In this document: one piece after another, positions 46,201-55,548 of the stretch
Numbering within the stretch: the stretch's first letter is position 1
How the letters are laid out: the number at the start of each line of letters is the position of its first letter
Translations under genes and position numbers: made by a program
The notes under the pieces: model-generated
Told to the model about the DNA's origin: nothing
What the model saw: the letters and a program-made list of their open reading frames with translations, nothing else
Database searches by the model: none
From: Ophioceras dolichostomum
Taxonomy: Eukaryota > Ascomycota > Sordariomycetes > Magnaporthales > Ophioceraceae
Length of the DNA: 64,000 nt
Direction of reading: 5' to 3'
Assembly: GCA_003049485.1 (NCBI GenBank)
Contig: PYST01000082.1
Span: forward strand, 60,495 to 124,494

Positions 46201-46861
46201 TGCCAAGTTCGAGGGCGCGGCCATTAAGACGGTGTCCGGCATCCGAGGCCAGATCAAGCGAGCGTTGTCGAAGCCAGAGGGTCACTTCCGAGCCACGTTC
46301 GAAGACAAGATCCTGCTGAGCGACATTGTGTTCCTGAGGGCGTGGTACCCGATCAAGCCGCACCGGTTTTACAACCCGGCCGCGAACTTGACCGGTTGGC
46401 AGCCGATGAGGCTGACGGGCGAGATCCGGCGGGACGAGGGTATCCCGACCCCCCACGACCGCAACAGCAGCTACAGGAGCATCGAGAGACCGACCCGACA
46501 CTTCAACCCGGTGAAGGTGCCCCGCGCGCTCGCGGCGGAGCTCCCCTTCAAGTCTCAGATCGTGCAGACGAAGAAGCAGTCGAAGCAGACGTACATGCAG
46601 AAGCGGGCCGTCCTGGTCCGGGGCGAGGAGAAGAAGGCCCGCGACCTGATGCAGAAGCTCACGACGATCCGCAAGGACGTGGCGGAGAAGAGGAGGGCGA
46701 AGAAGGAGGCTCACCGGGCGGCGCACCGTAAGATGGTGGCCGAGTCGTTGGAGAAGAAAGAGGCGCGCGAGAAGCGCGAAACCAAGCAGTTCTGGAGCAA
46801 GGAGGGCAAGAAGAGGAAGCCAGGGGTAGATGGGGGCGGCGGAGGCAAGAGGAGAAAGTAG
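43226..46861 (+). CDS. bms1: Ribosome biogenesis GTPase BMS1
   Basis: Three exons: 43226-43283, 43351-43421, 43496-46861; 1164 aa, near the 1183 of yeast Bms1. BMS1 is a nucleolar GTPase of the small-subunit processome that recruits Rcl1 for cleavage at 18S rRNA precursor sites. The spliced start, MEAQVNKPHRAAKVKKKHTG then QNPKAFAFANPGRLSR, is the conserved basic N-terminus. The GTPase domain shows the P-loop GPPGVGKTT (70-78), a degenerate switch region ending VADIVLLMIDGNYGFEME, and GILTHLDLF in place of a standard NKxD. A long acidic region with many Asp/Glu runs (about 440-680) follows, then the AARP2CN/DUF663-type C-terminal half and a Lys/Arg-rich tail ending GGGGKRRK. The acidic runs are expected for the family. 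Confidence 0.96.
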
Positions 46862-47607
46862 TCGACTACCTTACCTACCTACCTAGGTACCAGTGAAACC
46901 GTACCTATCAGCATATACCTACCTACCTCAGGCAGAGTGCCATTGCCGTTCAACCACCGAATCATCCCACCCGCGAGGGTATTCGCAATAATATCGACGT
47001 GAACACTCACTTGGTTCTTGGGAAGGAGGGGGTCCAGGCTGACTTCGTGTGTAAGTCAGACGCTGACTATGCTGTCTGTCGTCTGTCACTCCCGCATGCT
47101 ACTCCAGCCTGCATGTAATAAGGTGGCCCACCAACGTCATGGCACTTAATTCGCATGATTCCTTGACCACCGCGTCCGTTAAAAAGCCCATGGAAACAGC
47201 GGATCACGATGCATATCGAAGCGCATCGTGCCACGAAAGCATGATAGTCGCAATGGTGCATAATACCTACAGTCAGCTACACGGCCAGCCATGAGTGCTT
47301 TGGAACTGGAAGTTCCGCGATCGGCTTGGAATCACCCGAGCGGCAATCGGCTCCACACCGGAGCTACCGGACGGAGTAACTCTGCCAACTCTCTGGGACT
47401 CCATCCGCGAATTTTCTCGAGCCCCCTAGGTTCCCCACGGCGCTTTTGCGCGAAGAAAGGGGGTGGTGGGCAGGGTGGGTATGAGAAGTCGCAACAGAGA
47501 GAGAAAAAGAAACGTCATGGCAAGAACATTGTATCCACATTGACCCCTCCTGCTGTTTTGGTTCTGCCACGCCGCGATTGTGGTGCGCGGGGCAGCCACC
47601 AACCTGG

Positions 47608-47615
47608 TATAAAAG
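47608..47615 (+). promoter_or_regulatory. TATA box of xylose-reductase-like gene
   Basis: TATAAAAG, about 60 nt upstream of a CT-rich initiation zone and 290 nt upstream of the ATG at 47897. Confidence 0.6.
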
Positions 47616-47841
47616 AAAATAAAAGATGTGATCTGAAGTTTGGCCAGCCAAGAGCAATCGTGTTTCCCCTTCTCCTTCTCCTTCCTCTCGGTCTTCTTTC
47701 TCGCTGTTGTTGTTTTCTGCTTGCTTGTCTCAAGGGCAGATTCTTGCCTCCCACAACAACCTTCACGGCCTGAATATCGCTAGCTGTATCTACTACAGTA
47801 TCTCACGATCTTTGAATCCCCTCTTGTCAAGGAACTCACCT

Positions 47842-47877
47842 ATGACCCTATCTTCTATCGACACTCCAACACAATAG
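47842..47877 (+). promoter_or_regulatory. uORF of 11 codons before the reductase start
   Basis: ATG at 47842, peptide MTLSSIDTPTQ, stop TAG at 47875-47877, 19 nt before the main ATG. It would be translated or skipped by ribosomes before the main frame. Confidence 0.4.
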
Positions 47878-47896
47878 TTATCTTTCAACAGCCAAG

Positions 47897-49036
47897 ATGG
47901 TGGCCGCTCCTACAATCAAGCTCAACTCGGGCTATGTAAGTTACTAACCTTACCTCCCTACAGGCCTACAACCTGGGTATCGAGGGCATCTACCTCAGAG
48001 TAGAACCGCCTAAGGTCTGCCAGGCTCAGGATCAAGATCACGATCACGATTACGATCATGGTCAGAGCTAATCTCATATCTCCAGGACATGCCCCTCGTC
48101 GGGTTCGGCATCTGGAAGGTGCCGCAGGAGAACACGGCGCAGGCGGTCTACGACGCCATCAAGCTCGGGTACCGGCACATCGACGGAGCGTATGACTACA
48201 CGAACAGCAAGGAGGCCGGCGAGGGCGTGCAGCGGGCCATCAAGGACGGCCTGGTCAAGCGCGAGGAGCTCTTCGTCACGTCCAAGCTGTGGAACAACTA
48301 CCACAAGTACGAGCACGCGATCGAGATGGCCAAGTGGGAGGTCGACACCTGGGGCATCGGCTACCTGGACCTATTCCTGATCCACTTCCCCATCTCGCTC
48401 GAGTACATCTCGCACAACACGCTCCCCTACCCCTGCTTCTGGCCCGACCGCGAGCACTCGCGCTCGACCCCTCTGCAGTACACGCCCGTGTCCGAGACGT
48501 GGTCGGCGCTCGAGTCGCTCGTCAAGACCGACGTCAACCCGTCGGGCATCCTGCGGTCCATCGGCGTGGCAAACTTCAGCACGCAGCTCGTGTACGACCT
48601 GTGGGGCCACGCCAAGATCAAGCCGGCCGTCAACCAGGTCGAGCACCACCCGTACCTCGTGCAGCCGGGCCTGATCGCCATGCTGCAGGAGCTCGGCATC
48701 GTGGTGACGGCCTACTCGTCGTTCGGCCCCGCCAGCTTCGTCGAGCTGGACAACCCGCGCATCAAGAAGTGCGAGTCCCTGTTCACCCACCCGGTCGTGA
48801 CCAAGATCGCCGAAGGCCACGGCAAGACGCCAGCCCAGGTGCTGCTGCGCTGGTCCACGCAGCGCAACATCGTCGTCATCCCCAAGAGCAACAACGTCGA
48901 GCGCCTGGAGCAGAACCTGGACTGCTGCGGGTTCGAGCTGACCAAGGAGGAGATCGCGGAGATCGCGGCGCTTGACGCCGGCGTGCGCTTCAACGACCCG
49001 GCGGACTTCGACCCGCCGATCCGCATCTTTGGTTAA
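47897..49036 (+). CDS. xyl1: Aldo-keto reductase, D-xylose reductase-like
   Basis: Two exons, 47897-47935 and 48086-49036, 150-nt intron; 329 aa. The enzyme reduces aldoses such as D-xylose or L-arabinose to alditols with NAD(P)H, in the cytosol, as the first step of fungal pentose use. The AKR catalytic tetrad is Asp46, Tyr51, Lys80 and His113, the same numbering as in the Candida tenuis enzyme. The cofactor loop IPKSNNVERLEQN near residue 275 and the C-terminal RFNDPADFD...IRIFG are typical of this subfamily. The start is supported by GCCAAGATGG and by a conserved IKLNSGY/DMPLVGFG junction. Sequence does not separate xylose from arabinose preference. The intron contains a six-fold GATCA-type hexamer repeat. 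Confidence 0.93.
48029..48064 (+). repeat. Hexamer repeat inside the reductase intron
   Basis: Six imperfect copies of a 6-base unit of the form nGATCA, ending 21 nt before the exon. It is non-coding. Confidence 0.8.
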
Positions 49037-49794
49037 GGGAGGGAGGAATAGCTAGGTATGGACCTTACGTACCTAGGGAGACGACAAGGAGGCAGTGGAA
49101 CTCCCAAGGGTGTTGTGGCATGCAGTGACAAACTATTAAGGATGGCTCCCCCCTGCCCAGTCTTGCAAACACAGTGGTTACCTGCATACCTACAATACCT
49201 ACCCTACATCCATAAGTCAAACAAGAACCTCAGATACCCTCCCTTTATTCGTGTCCCGGTGGTATCGTGCACAGATCGAGCCGCGTCTAAGTCGTGATGT
49301 TAGCACGTGACTGCCCCGTAACCTGCCTACCTGTGGCGGGAGATGAAAGAATCTCAAAACAGAACACTAACGCAACAACGCAACAACCAATCGTATTTCT
49401 GCCTGCTTTCTAGTAGATTTCATCTCTTTCTTTTTCTTATCCCGACTTTCCTTTCTTGATCGCATTTTTCATCATCTCATCCCAAACATGAAGGGACTAT
49501 TAGCAATGTGGTCCAGGCCACATCATAGAGGAGACTTTGTGGTGGCGTCCAGGTCGTGGCCACTCAGAGAGAGGCTAGCAAGCCGCCTCTCAGACTTGGA
49601 TAACCAGATGCAGACTAGACTGACAGGGAGCATGTTCAGCTGCTCCATCTGTTTACGATGAGGTGTACGTGAAGTTTCACAGCCTTACCTGTTCTGGGTC
49701 TGTTCTGGGTCTGTTCTGGGCTGCGCGACTGCTCGCTTCTCGTCGCTACAAAAACCCGCGTCTTTAAAGGTTGACCAACGGCGCACCAGCAATC
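49037..49794. other. Intergenic region between reductase and HET-domain gene
   Basis: 3' flank of the reductase and promoter of the HET gene. A three-copy 11-base tandem repeat lies 75-106 bp upstream of the HET ATG. No gene supported. Confidence 0.5.
49689..49721 (+). repeat. Three tandem copies of an 11-bp unit
   Basis: Unit CTGTTCTGGGT at 49689-49699 and 49700-49710, with a third copy at 49711-49721 differing in the last base. It lies in the proximal promoter or leader of the HET gene. Confidence 0.9.
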
Positions 49795-52700
49795 ATGGAA
49801 GTCATTGTGGGCTTGTCGGACATCGCACCCTATCCTGCGATGTGGGCAAAACACCTCTCTGAGACCTTGACGGTCGATGTTTCAGCGAGACGCGGCTCGT
49901 TCGACTCGGCCAGCCCGAGCGATCTGAGCGAAGTGAGCGCCGTGGGCATTGCTGCCCTGTTCGCTGAGCCTGAGACCACCGATTCACCTATTCAGCCAGC
50001 TTCAGAGCTGTGCGCTGATTGCGAGAGGCTGGGGCTTAGTGTGGACAAGTTCATCATCAATAGGGGCGACGGCAATCACTCTCTCCCAGGGTCTCTCGAT
50101 GCGTCGCAGCTCTCGTTGTTGGGGAGTGGCTCGGTGTACGGCTCGACGAGTAGCAACCTGGCGTCGATGGTCGTATCGAGGCTCGATTTGAGCCGTGAGG
50201 TCAGCCACGGATGGAATGGTGGTGGCGGCAGTGCGAGGAGGGCGCTGACGACGTTTGGCCACACCCTGGATGGAGCTGGTCATTGTCGCTTCTGCTCTCT
50301 TATCTGTCAGGCCGTGCAGCGCTACACGAAGGGGGGCGTGAGGCCAGAGACGACACTGTCCCTCACTTGGGAGGTGGATGGCAGACAAGTCACCCGCGGT
50401 CGCCGTCACATCAACTGCACGCGGAGGATTCACCTGTCGTGGCCCGAGAAGGGGAGAGCGGAAAATGAAGATCTCTACCTCGTCTTCGTCGCCCCGAGCG
50501 AGCCGGGTCCAGCCAACGGCGTCGTGGCCGATGGCAAGCACTTCCTCGGGCGCGAGCTAGTCAAGCCGGAGGAGAAGCTCGATCTGATGAAGAGCTGGAT
50601 CGACCTGTGCTGCGAGAAACACGGCAAAAACTGCCACCGTAAGCACGGGAACGAGGAAGACTTCGAGAAGCTCATCAAGAGCACGTACTTTGGCGTCATC
50701 GACGTGGAGAGCATGCGGCTCACGGCGCTGCCCGTCGACCGCAACGGCAAACCCGAGCGGTACGTGGCCCTCAGCTACGTCTGGGGCAAGGGGACGATGG
50801 ACCACCAGTCCCAGTACCCCACGTATCCGACCAGAAGGGCCAACGTCATGTTGCGAATCCAGCCCGGGGGCCTGCAGAGGGCATGGGACCAGATCCCCAA
50901 GACGATCCAGGACGTGATCCTGCTGGTGAGAAAGATGGGCGAGCGCTTTGTGTGGATCGACTCGCTGTGCATCGTCCAGGACAGCAACACGTCATGGGAG
51001 CTCAACGCCAAGGCCATGCATCTCGTGTACGGCCACGCGCACTTCACCATCTGCGCCGCTGACGGCGACACCACAACGGGACTCAAGGCAGCCAGGCCCG
51101 TCCTACGCTCCTCTAAGGCTGCTGGCAGCACCACCACCTTTGGAACCAAGGCCTCGAAAGCGACGGATCGGAGGAATGGCGTAAGAGTGAAGGTCGTGAG
51201 GGTATCTGGAGAGGACGGGCTTGACGAGGGCGTCGAAGGGGATGAGGGCGAAGATGGAGGGGGAGATTCGAGCGCACAAACAAATGCGGACGCGGACTCG
51301 GACGCAGAAGATGATCATCTATCCATACCGCTGACTGCCGAATGCCTCCCTGGCATCAAGCTCCTCGTATCCCGGCCCCCTGAGGCGGTGGTGCAAAACT
51401 CCCTCTGGAACCAACGTGGCTGGACGTTCCAGGAACGTCTCCTTTCACCCAGGTGCCTCATCTTCGCTGAGGGCCAGATGTACTTCCAATGCCGCTCGGC
51501 CGTCATGTCGCAGGACATCTTCACCGACGGCGGCGCCCACGGCTGGTCGCTCGACTGGACCAACTCGCCGCTGCGGACGCTGGGCGAGCTCCGTCGGCGG
51601 GCCTTCTGGTTCTACATGAAGTGCATCCGACTGTACACCGGCCGGGAGCTGACGAAGCCGAAGGACATCCTGACCGCCTTCCAGGGAACGTCATGGCTCC
51701 TCAAGCAGCACCTGAATGCGCCGCTATTCTACGGGCTGCCGACGTCTCACTTCGACCTCGCCCTGCTATGGATGCCCCTACAGGCCCTCCGTCGGCGCAA
51801 ACGCAAGGCTCATCGCGGCCACGGTGGCGTCGGAGTTGGCTGTACGCAGGACGAATTTGGCAACTGTAGATGCAACCTCGAGGAGGAGGGCTATGGTGGG
51901 AAGGAGTTTCCGAGCTGGTCCTGGTGCGGCTGGATGGGCGGGAAGGCGGCCTACCGACTCGACATGCTCGAGGGCTGCCTTCTGAACGTCCAGGAGTGGC
52001 TGCGGAACCACACGTGGATCCTCTGGTACGTCCGCGATCTGGAGGGCAATCTGCGGCCGCTCTGGGATCGCAACATCGTCGGCGAGGACAAAAGCGTGGA
52101 GGCTCGCTGGCGAGGCTATGCCGGCCGAAATTCGTATTCAGCTCCACCGGCGCCGTCCTCGGCCTCCTTGGACGGCCCCTCCGCAACGCCTCTACCTAGG
52201 CGGTCCTCCATACAGGTCTCTCCGCGCCCAGTCCCGGCTGCAAGCCCAAGGCCGCAAGGGCTAGACCCCAGCGCGCCGCTACAGTATGATTCAGGTGCCC
52301 CAACTCCACTGCCGAGCAGCGAACAAATGCCTGAGCCGTTGGCGGTCGAGCAAGAGCTAGGACAGCCCAGGCCTCTTGGTCTGAACAGGGGCGTCCCGGC
52401 TCCACTGAATCTCTCTGGGCCCGTCTTGAAGAAAACACCCTCCCCGACCCCTCCCGCAAAGCGGCATAGGGTAGCCTTCCCCGCCGTCGAGGCTGAAACC
52501 AGCGATGGATGGTTGCGGCAGTCCAACGCGGCGTATCTGAGCCGACTGCCGCCGGGCTATTACGACCAAGAACAGGTCACTTTCGGTGCTCATGCTCAGG
52601 GGCAGCCGTTAGACTCAGATGCAGCACGGCAGTCCCGGCCGGCGTCACCTCCGCAGACCACGGGCGGCGGCGCTGCTCAAAGCCTACGCCAACGTGCATC

Positions 52701-53820
52701 GGTGCGGAAGAAACCCATCCAGCAGCTGCCAGGTCCGCCGAGCCGTCCTCCAATGCGACAACGACCAAGTACTCGAGGCGTCGGCCGCGATTCTGCTGCG
52801 AATCTCGGCCCGCCTGTCGATGCCAGGAACAGGTGGTCACGTCTGACAGTAGACGCCTCTGGGTCCGCTGCAACTGTTTTAGGTAACGCAACATCGCCAG
52901 GCTTGCCATCATCTCCCGGCAGCGACGCGGCTCGCAGTCCCCAAAACCAGGGCCGTCACCAACATAGCCTCGAACACGATCCCGAGCATGGGGAGCTGGA
53001 CCCTGGCGAGTACAGTTACGATGAGCATTTACTCCTCTCAGACGCGGATGGTTCAGACCACGACGGTGCCGGGTCCGTTACGTCGCGGCATCGTCAAGAT
53101 CGGCGACCAGAGCGACTACACCAGCCCGCGAAACCGCCGCCCGAGGACCCCTACGGCAGGCCGGTCCGGCGCAACGCGAAGCCCGGTACGAAATTCACGG
53201 GGATCCTGCCGGACAACCCGTTCGGCGTCGTGCGCGGGCCGTACTCTACCGCCACGCAGGACAAGGACTGGCTAGACGCCCTTCCCATCCTCCAGTTCTG
53301 GACCTGGCGGACCGAGCTATACGTCAGTGTCCGGGAGCCCTGGAGCGGGCCCAAGCCTAGCTCAGGCAGCCGTGGCAGCCTCGATGGGGGCGCCAAGGAC
53401 CACCCAAACAATGACCAAGGCTTGCCAGGGACAGCCGACGAAGAGGGAGGAGAGGAAGACGGCGGCGGCGGCCTATGCCAGTGCGACGTGGTCGACCGCG
53501 CGGGCGACTGGTGCGGCTCCATCCTGCTGACGCGCGAGTGGCTGGCGGCCAACAACAACACGGTCGGAGGAGGAGGCGGCGGCTCCTCGTCGCCGCTCAA
53601 CTTCATCGCCATCGGCGACGCCAAGGGGTTCACGGATGACGAGTGCCCCGTGTGGAACTACTACATCCCCAAGGAGAAGGACGAGAGCGAGTGGGACCTG
53701 TACTACGTCCTGCTGCTGGAGAGGAACTGGGAGAGGGCGCTGTGGGAGAGGGTCGCGCTGGGCAAGGTGTTTCACGCTGCGTTTGCGGCGGCGAGGTGGG
53801 ATGAGATTAAGCTGGGCTAG
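49795..53820 (+). CDS. Large heterokaryon-incompatibility (HET) domain protein
   Basis: Single exon, 1341 aa from the ATG at 49795; the frame upstream begins only with TTG. HET domains trigger regulated cell death after fusion of incompatible hyphae and are related to TIR-like folds. The N-terminal part has two CxxC pairs (LCADCERLGL and GHCRFCSLICQ). The HET domain spans about residues 318-545: YVALSYVWG, the WIDSLCIVQDS block, AHFTICAADG and WNQRGWTFQERLLSPR. An acidic insert (about 470-510) divides the domain. Residues 785-1150 are Pro/Ser/Arg-rich and probably disordered. The conserved C-terminal end includes CDVVDRAGDWCGSILL and ALGKVFHAAFAAARW. No NACHT, ankyrin or WD repeats are present. 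Most HET proteins have no known partner, and this one cannot be tied to a named het locus. Confidence 0.9.
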   Translation: MEVIVGLSDIAPYPAMWAKHLSETLTVDVSARRGSFDSASPSDLSEVSAVGIAALFAEPETTDSPIQPASELCADCERLGLSVDKFIINRGDGNHSLPGSLDASQLSLLGSGSVYGSTSSNLASMVVSRLDLSREVSHGWNGGGGSARRALTTFGHTLDGAGHCRFCSLICQAVQRYTKGGVRPETTLSLTWEVDGRQVTRGRRHINCTRRIHLSWPEKGRAENEDLYLVFVAPSEPGPANGVVADGKHFLGRELVKPEEKLDLMKSWIDLCCEKHGKNCHRKHGNEEDFEKLIKSTYFGVIDVESMRLTALPVDRNGKPERYVALSYVWGKGTMDHQSQYPTYPTRRANVMLRIQPGGLQRAWDQIPKTIQDVILLVRKMGERFVWIDSLCIVQDSNTSWELNAKAMHLVYGHAHFTICAADGDTTTGLKAARPVLRSSKAAGSTTTFGTKASKATDRRNGVRVKVVRVSGEDGLDEGVEGDEGEDGGGDSSAQTNADADSDAEDDHLSIPLTAECLPGIKLLVSRPPEAVVQNSLWNQRGWTFQERLLSPRCLIFAEGQMYFQCRSAVMSQDIFTDGGAHGWSLDWTNSPLRTLGELRRRAFWFYMKCIRLYTGRELTKPKDILTAFQGTSWLLKQHLNAPLFYGLPTSHFDLALLWMPLQALRRRKRKAHRGHGGVGVGCTQDEFGNCRCNLEEEGYGGKEFPSWSWCGWMGGKAAYRLDMLEGCLLNVQEWLRNHTWILWYVRDLEGNLRPLWDRNIVGEDKSVEARWRGYAGRNSYSAPPAPSSASLDGPSATPLPRRSSIQVSPRPVPAASPRPQGLDPSAPLQYDSGAPTPLPSSEQMPEPLAVEQELGQPRPLGLNRGVPAPLNLSGPVLKKTPSPTPPAKRHRVAFPAVEAETSDGWLRQSNAAYLSRLPPGYYDQEQVTFGAHAQGQPLDSDAARQSRPASPPQTTGGGAAQSLRQRASVRKKPIQQLPGPPSRPPMRQRPSTRGVGRDSAANLGPPVDARNRWSRLTVDASGSAATVLGNATSPGLPSSPGSDAARSPQNQGRHQHSLEHDPEHGELDPGEYSYDEHLLLSDADGSDHDGAGSVTSRHRQDRRPERLHQPAKPPPEDPYGRPVRRNAKPGTKFTGILPDNPFGVVRGPYSTATQDKDWLDALPILQFWTWRTELYVSVREPWSGPKPSSGSRGSLDGGAKDHPNNDQGLPGTADEEGGEEDGGGGLCQCDVVDRAGDWCGSILLTREWLAANNNTVGGGGGGSSSPLNFIAIGDAKGFTDDECPVWNYYIPKEKDESEWDLYYVLLLERNWERALWERVALGKVFHAAFAAARWDEIKLG

Positions 53821-54171
53821 ACATCTGACATCTGTGCATTCGAAGCGTTCTTTTCCGTCTGAACTAGTGGGACAAAAAGCCCCTATGAAAATGTTAAGTT
53901 TGTACGTGTTTTCCATCGAAAGGCAGCTAGAGAAAGGAGTTATATATACGAAGTAGAGACTGGACGTGGCCCGTCTTCGCCCACGAGGTTCAAAGCCTTC
54001 TGTCTAACCACTCGCCTAGGTAAAAATCCCGGACAGAAACAAACAGAGTAAATCAAAAGAAACAACATCACAGCCGCTTAAGCCCTATTTAGCAAAATAG
54101 CCGTCACCATCCGACTAGGCTTGAAACAACGGAGCCTCCAGCATGGTCAAACACAGCTCAACATACCCCTA
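53821..54171. other. Convergent 3' intergenic region
   Basis: 350 bp between converging genes. A segment near 53985-54020 has a B-box-like GGTTCAAAGCC, but no tRNA fold could be built (see rejected items). No gene supported. Confidence 0.5.
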
Positions 54172-55548
54172 TCAGCGACGACCAGTCTCCTGCCTCTGGA
54201 TCTCCTCCCTAAACACATTCCGCCCCCCACTCGACGGCGATGTAGGCGACCAGCTATCGCGATCCGTTAGCTGTATCCCCGAGCTAGGCAGCTTATCATC
54301 CGGCAGCCGATCGCCTGCCCCTGTCGCTGTCGCCCCCATCCCAGCCCCATACCGCGGCAGTCCCTGCTGCTGCTGCCCCTGCTGCCCCTGCCCCGCGCCG
54401 CCCCCGACGCGCTCCGACCAGCTCCTCCGCACGCCGTACCCAGACCCACCACCACCGCCACCACCACCGAACCCCGACGACCGCCTCCTCATCGCCGCCA
54501 CCGCCGCAGCTCCCGGCACGACGCCGCGCTTCCGCCAGCTCCAGAAGCAGAAGCCCAAGAGCGCCGCGACGGCGAGGACGAGGACCACCGGCACGACGAC
54601 CGCGGCAACGCTTGGGCCTGACGAGCCTCCTCTGGAGAGGCCATCGTCGACGAGGCCGTTCTCGAGCGTGATGGTGACACGGGGGCCGGAGGAGCGGATC
54701 TCGTTGAAGTCTGAGCTGTTCTCGGCCTGGTAGTTGATGTAGAACGTCGCGTTTAAGGCCGCCTTGTTGGGGCGGGAGTCGAGCAGGGTCGGGGGGATGG
54801 CCCAGATGTAGAAGCCCTGGTCGGCGCGCAGCTCGGGGGAGGACCAGCCGAGCTGAGAGGGGAAGTTGTCGTAGTTGGCTTGCACTTTGATCATCTCGTT
54901 TGGGTCGGCGAAGCGGGTTGGATCCCAGGTGACTAATTTTGGGGAGAAGAAACTTGTCAGTATGGAGGCTTGTAGTTGTGCAGTATAACTAACCTCTCCC
55001 GTTTCATGTTTCCCTCCCTCGTTTGCTTTTTGTCTGTCGTTTTTTTCTACATCCTAGAACCCACCCCCAAGGTAGAAAAAGTGGAATGTCAGGAAAGCAA
55101 ACATACTGTAGTAAGTGGTGCCCGGGTTAAGCAGGCTGCCCCTCTTTGGCTGGCAGAACGGGCCGTCCTCGCCGACGTAGTTGCTGCACGCGAGCATGAC
55201 GCCTTCCTTGGAGGAGACGCCGGTCCCCGTCGCGGTCGCCACGGGCGCGGGGCCCGTGGACTGCGAGGCCGTGCCGCTGAGGGATAGCAGCCACGTCTGC
55301 GTGCGGGTCAGCTGGTCCGGGGGCGGCGAGACGGTGGTGGTGGCGCCGGAGACGATCGCCACTGTCGGCGTGATCGTCCGGGGGGAGCCGTTCGCGTCCA
55401 CGGAGATCCACGTCGACGGCGCGGGCTTTGCTACCTCTCGCGGTAACATTGCTGCCGGTGTCACTGCCGCGGGGCTTGCTGAGACTGCCCCTGGGAGGAG
55501 GAGCAGGAGAAGCAGTTTCCCCGCCATGTGGGGAAGTCTGAGGCTCAT
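54172..55548 (-). CDS. Type I single-pass membrane protein with signal peptide
   Basis: Two exons, 55548..55107 and 54932..54172; 174-nt intron (donor GTATGT, acceptor AAATTAG); 400 aa. The start has a Leu-run signal peptide (GKLLLLLLLPGAVSASP). The extracellular part is Thr/Ser/Pro-rich with Cys pairs (MLACSNYVG, PFCQPKRGS), continuing through the splice as TTYYITWDPTRFADPNE. One transmembrane segment lies near residue 260 (VAAVVVPVVLVLAVAALLGF) followed by a basic WRKRG stop-transfer. The cytosolic tail is Gly-rich and Gln-rich and ends DSWSPTSPSSGGRNVFREE. The layout is like that of fungal wall-stress or surface proteins, but I see no WSC or other named domain, so function is unassigned. 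A second Met at position 8 could also serve as start. Confidence 0.8.

Larger units (their letters stand above)
46862..47896. promoter_or_regulatory. Promoter and leader of xylose-reductase-like gene
   Basis: Begins with repeated ACCTACCT/CTAGGT units (46868-46927) downstream of BMS1. TATAAAAG lies at 47608-47615, with GCGGGG (fits the CreA consensus SYGGRG) at 47587-47592 just upstream. A pyrimidine-rich start zone spans about 47668-47725. An 11-codon uORF (47842-47877) lies in the leader. I found no GGCTAA-type XlnR site in this interval. Confidence 0.55.

Noticed and set aside
53960..54025. tRNA-like sequence (B-box-like GGTTCAAAGCC on plus; GCGAGTGGTTAGA A-box-like on minus)
   Set aside because: On the plus strand no A box or pairing acceptor stem lies upstream; on the minus strand the D stem and anticodon stem do not pair and no T arm follows. 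At most a decayed remnant.
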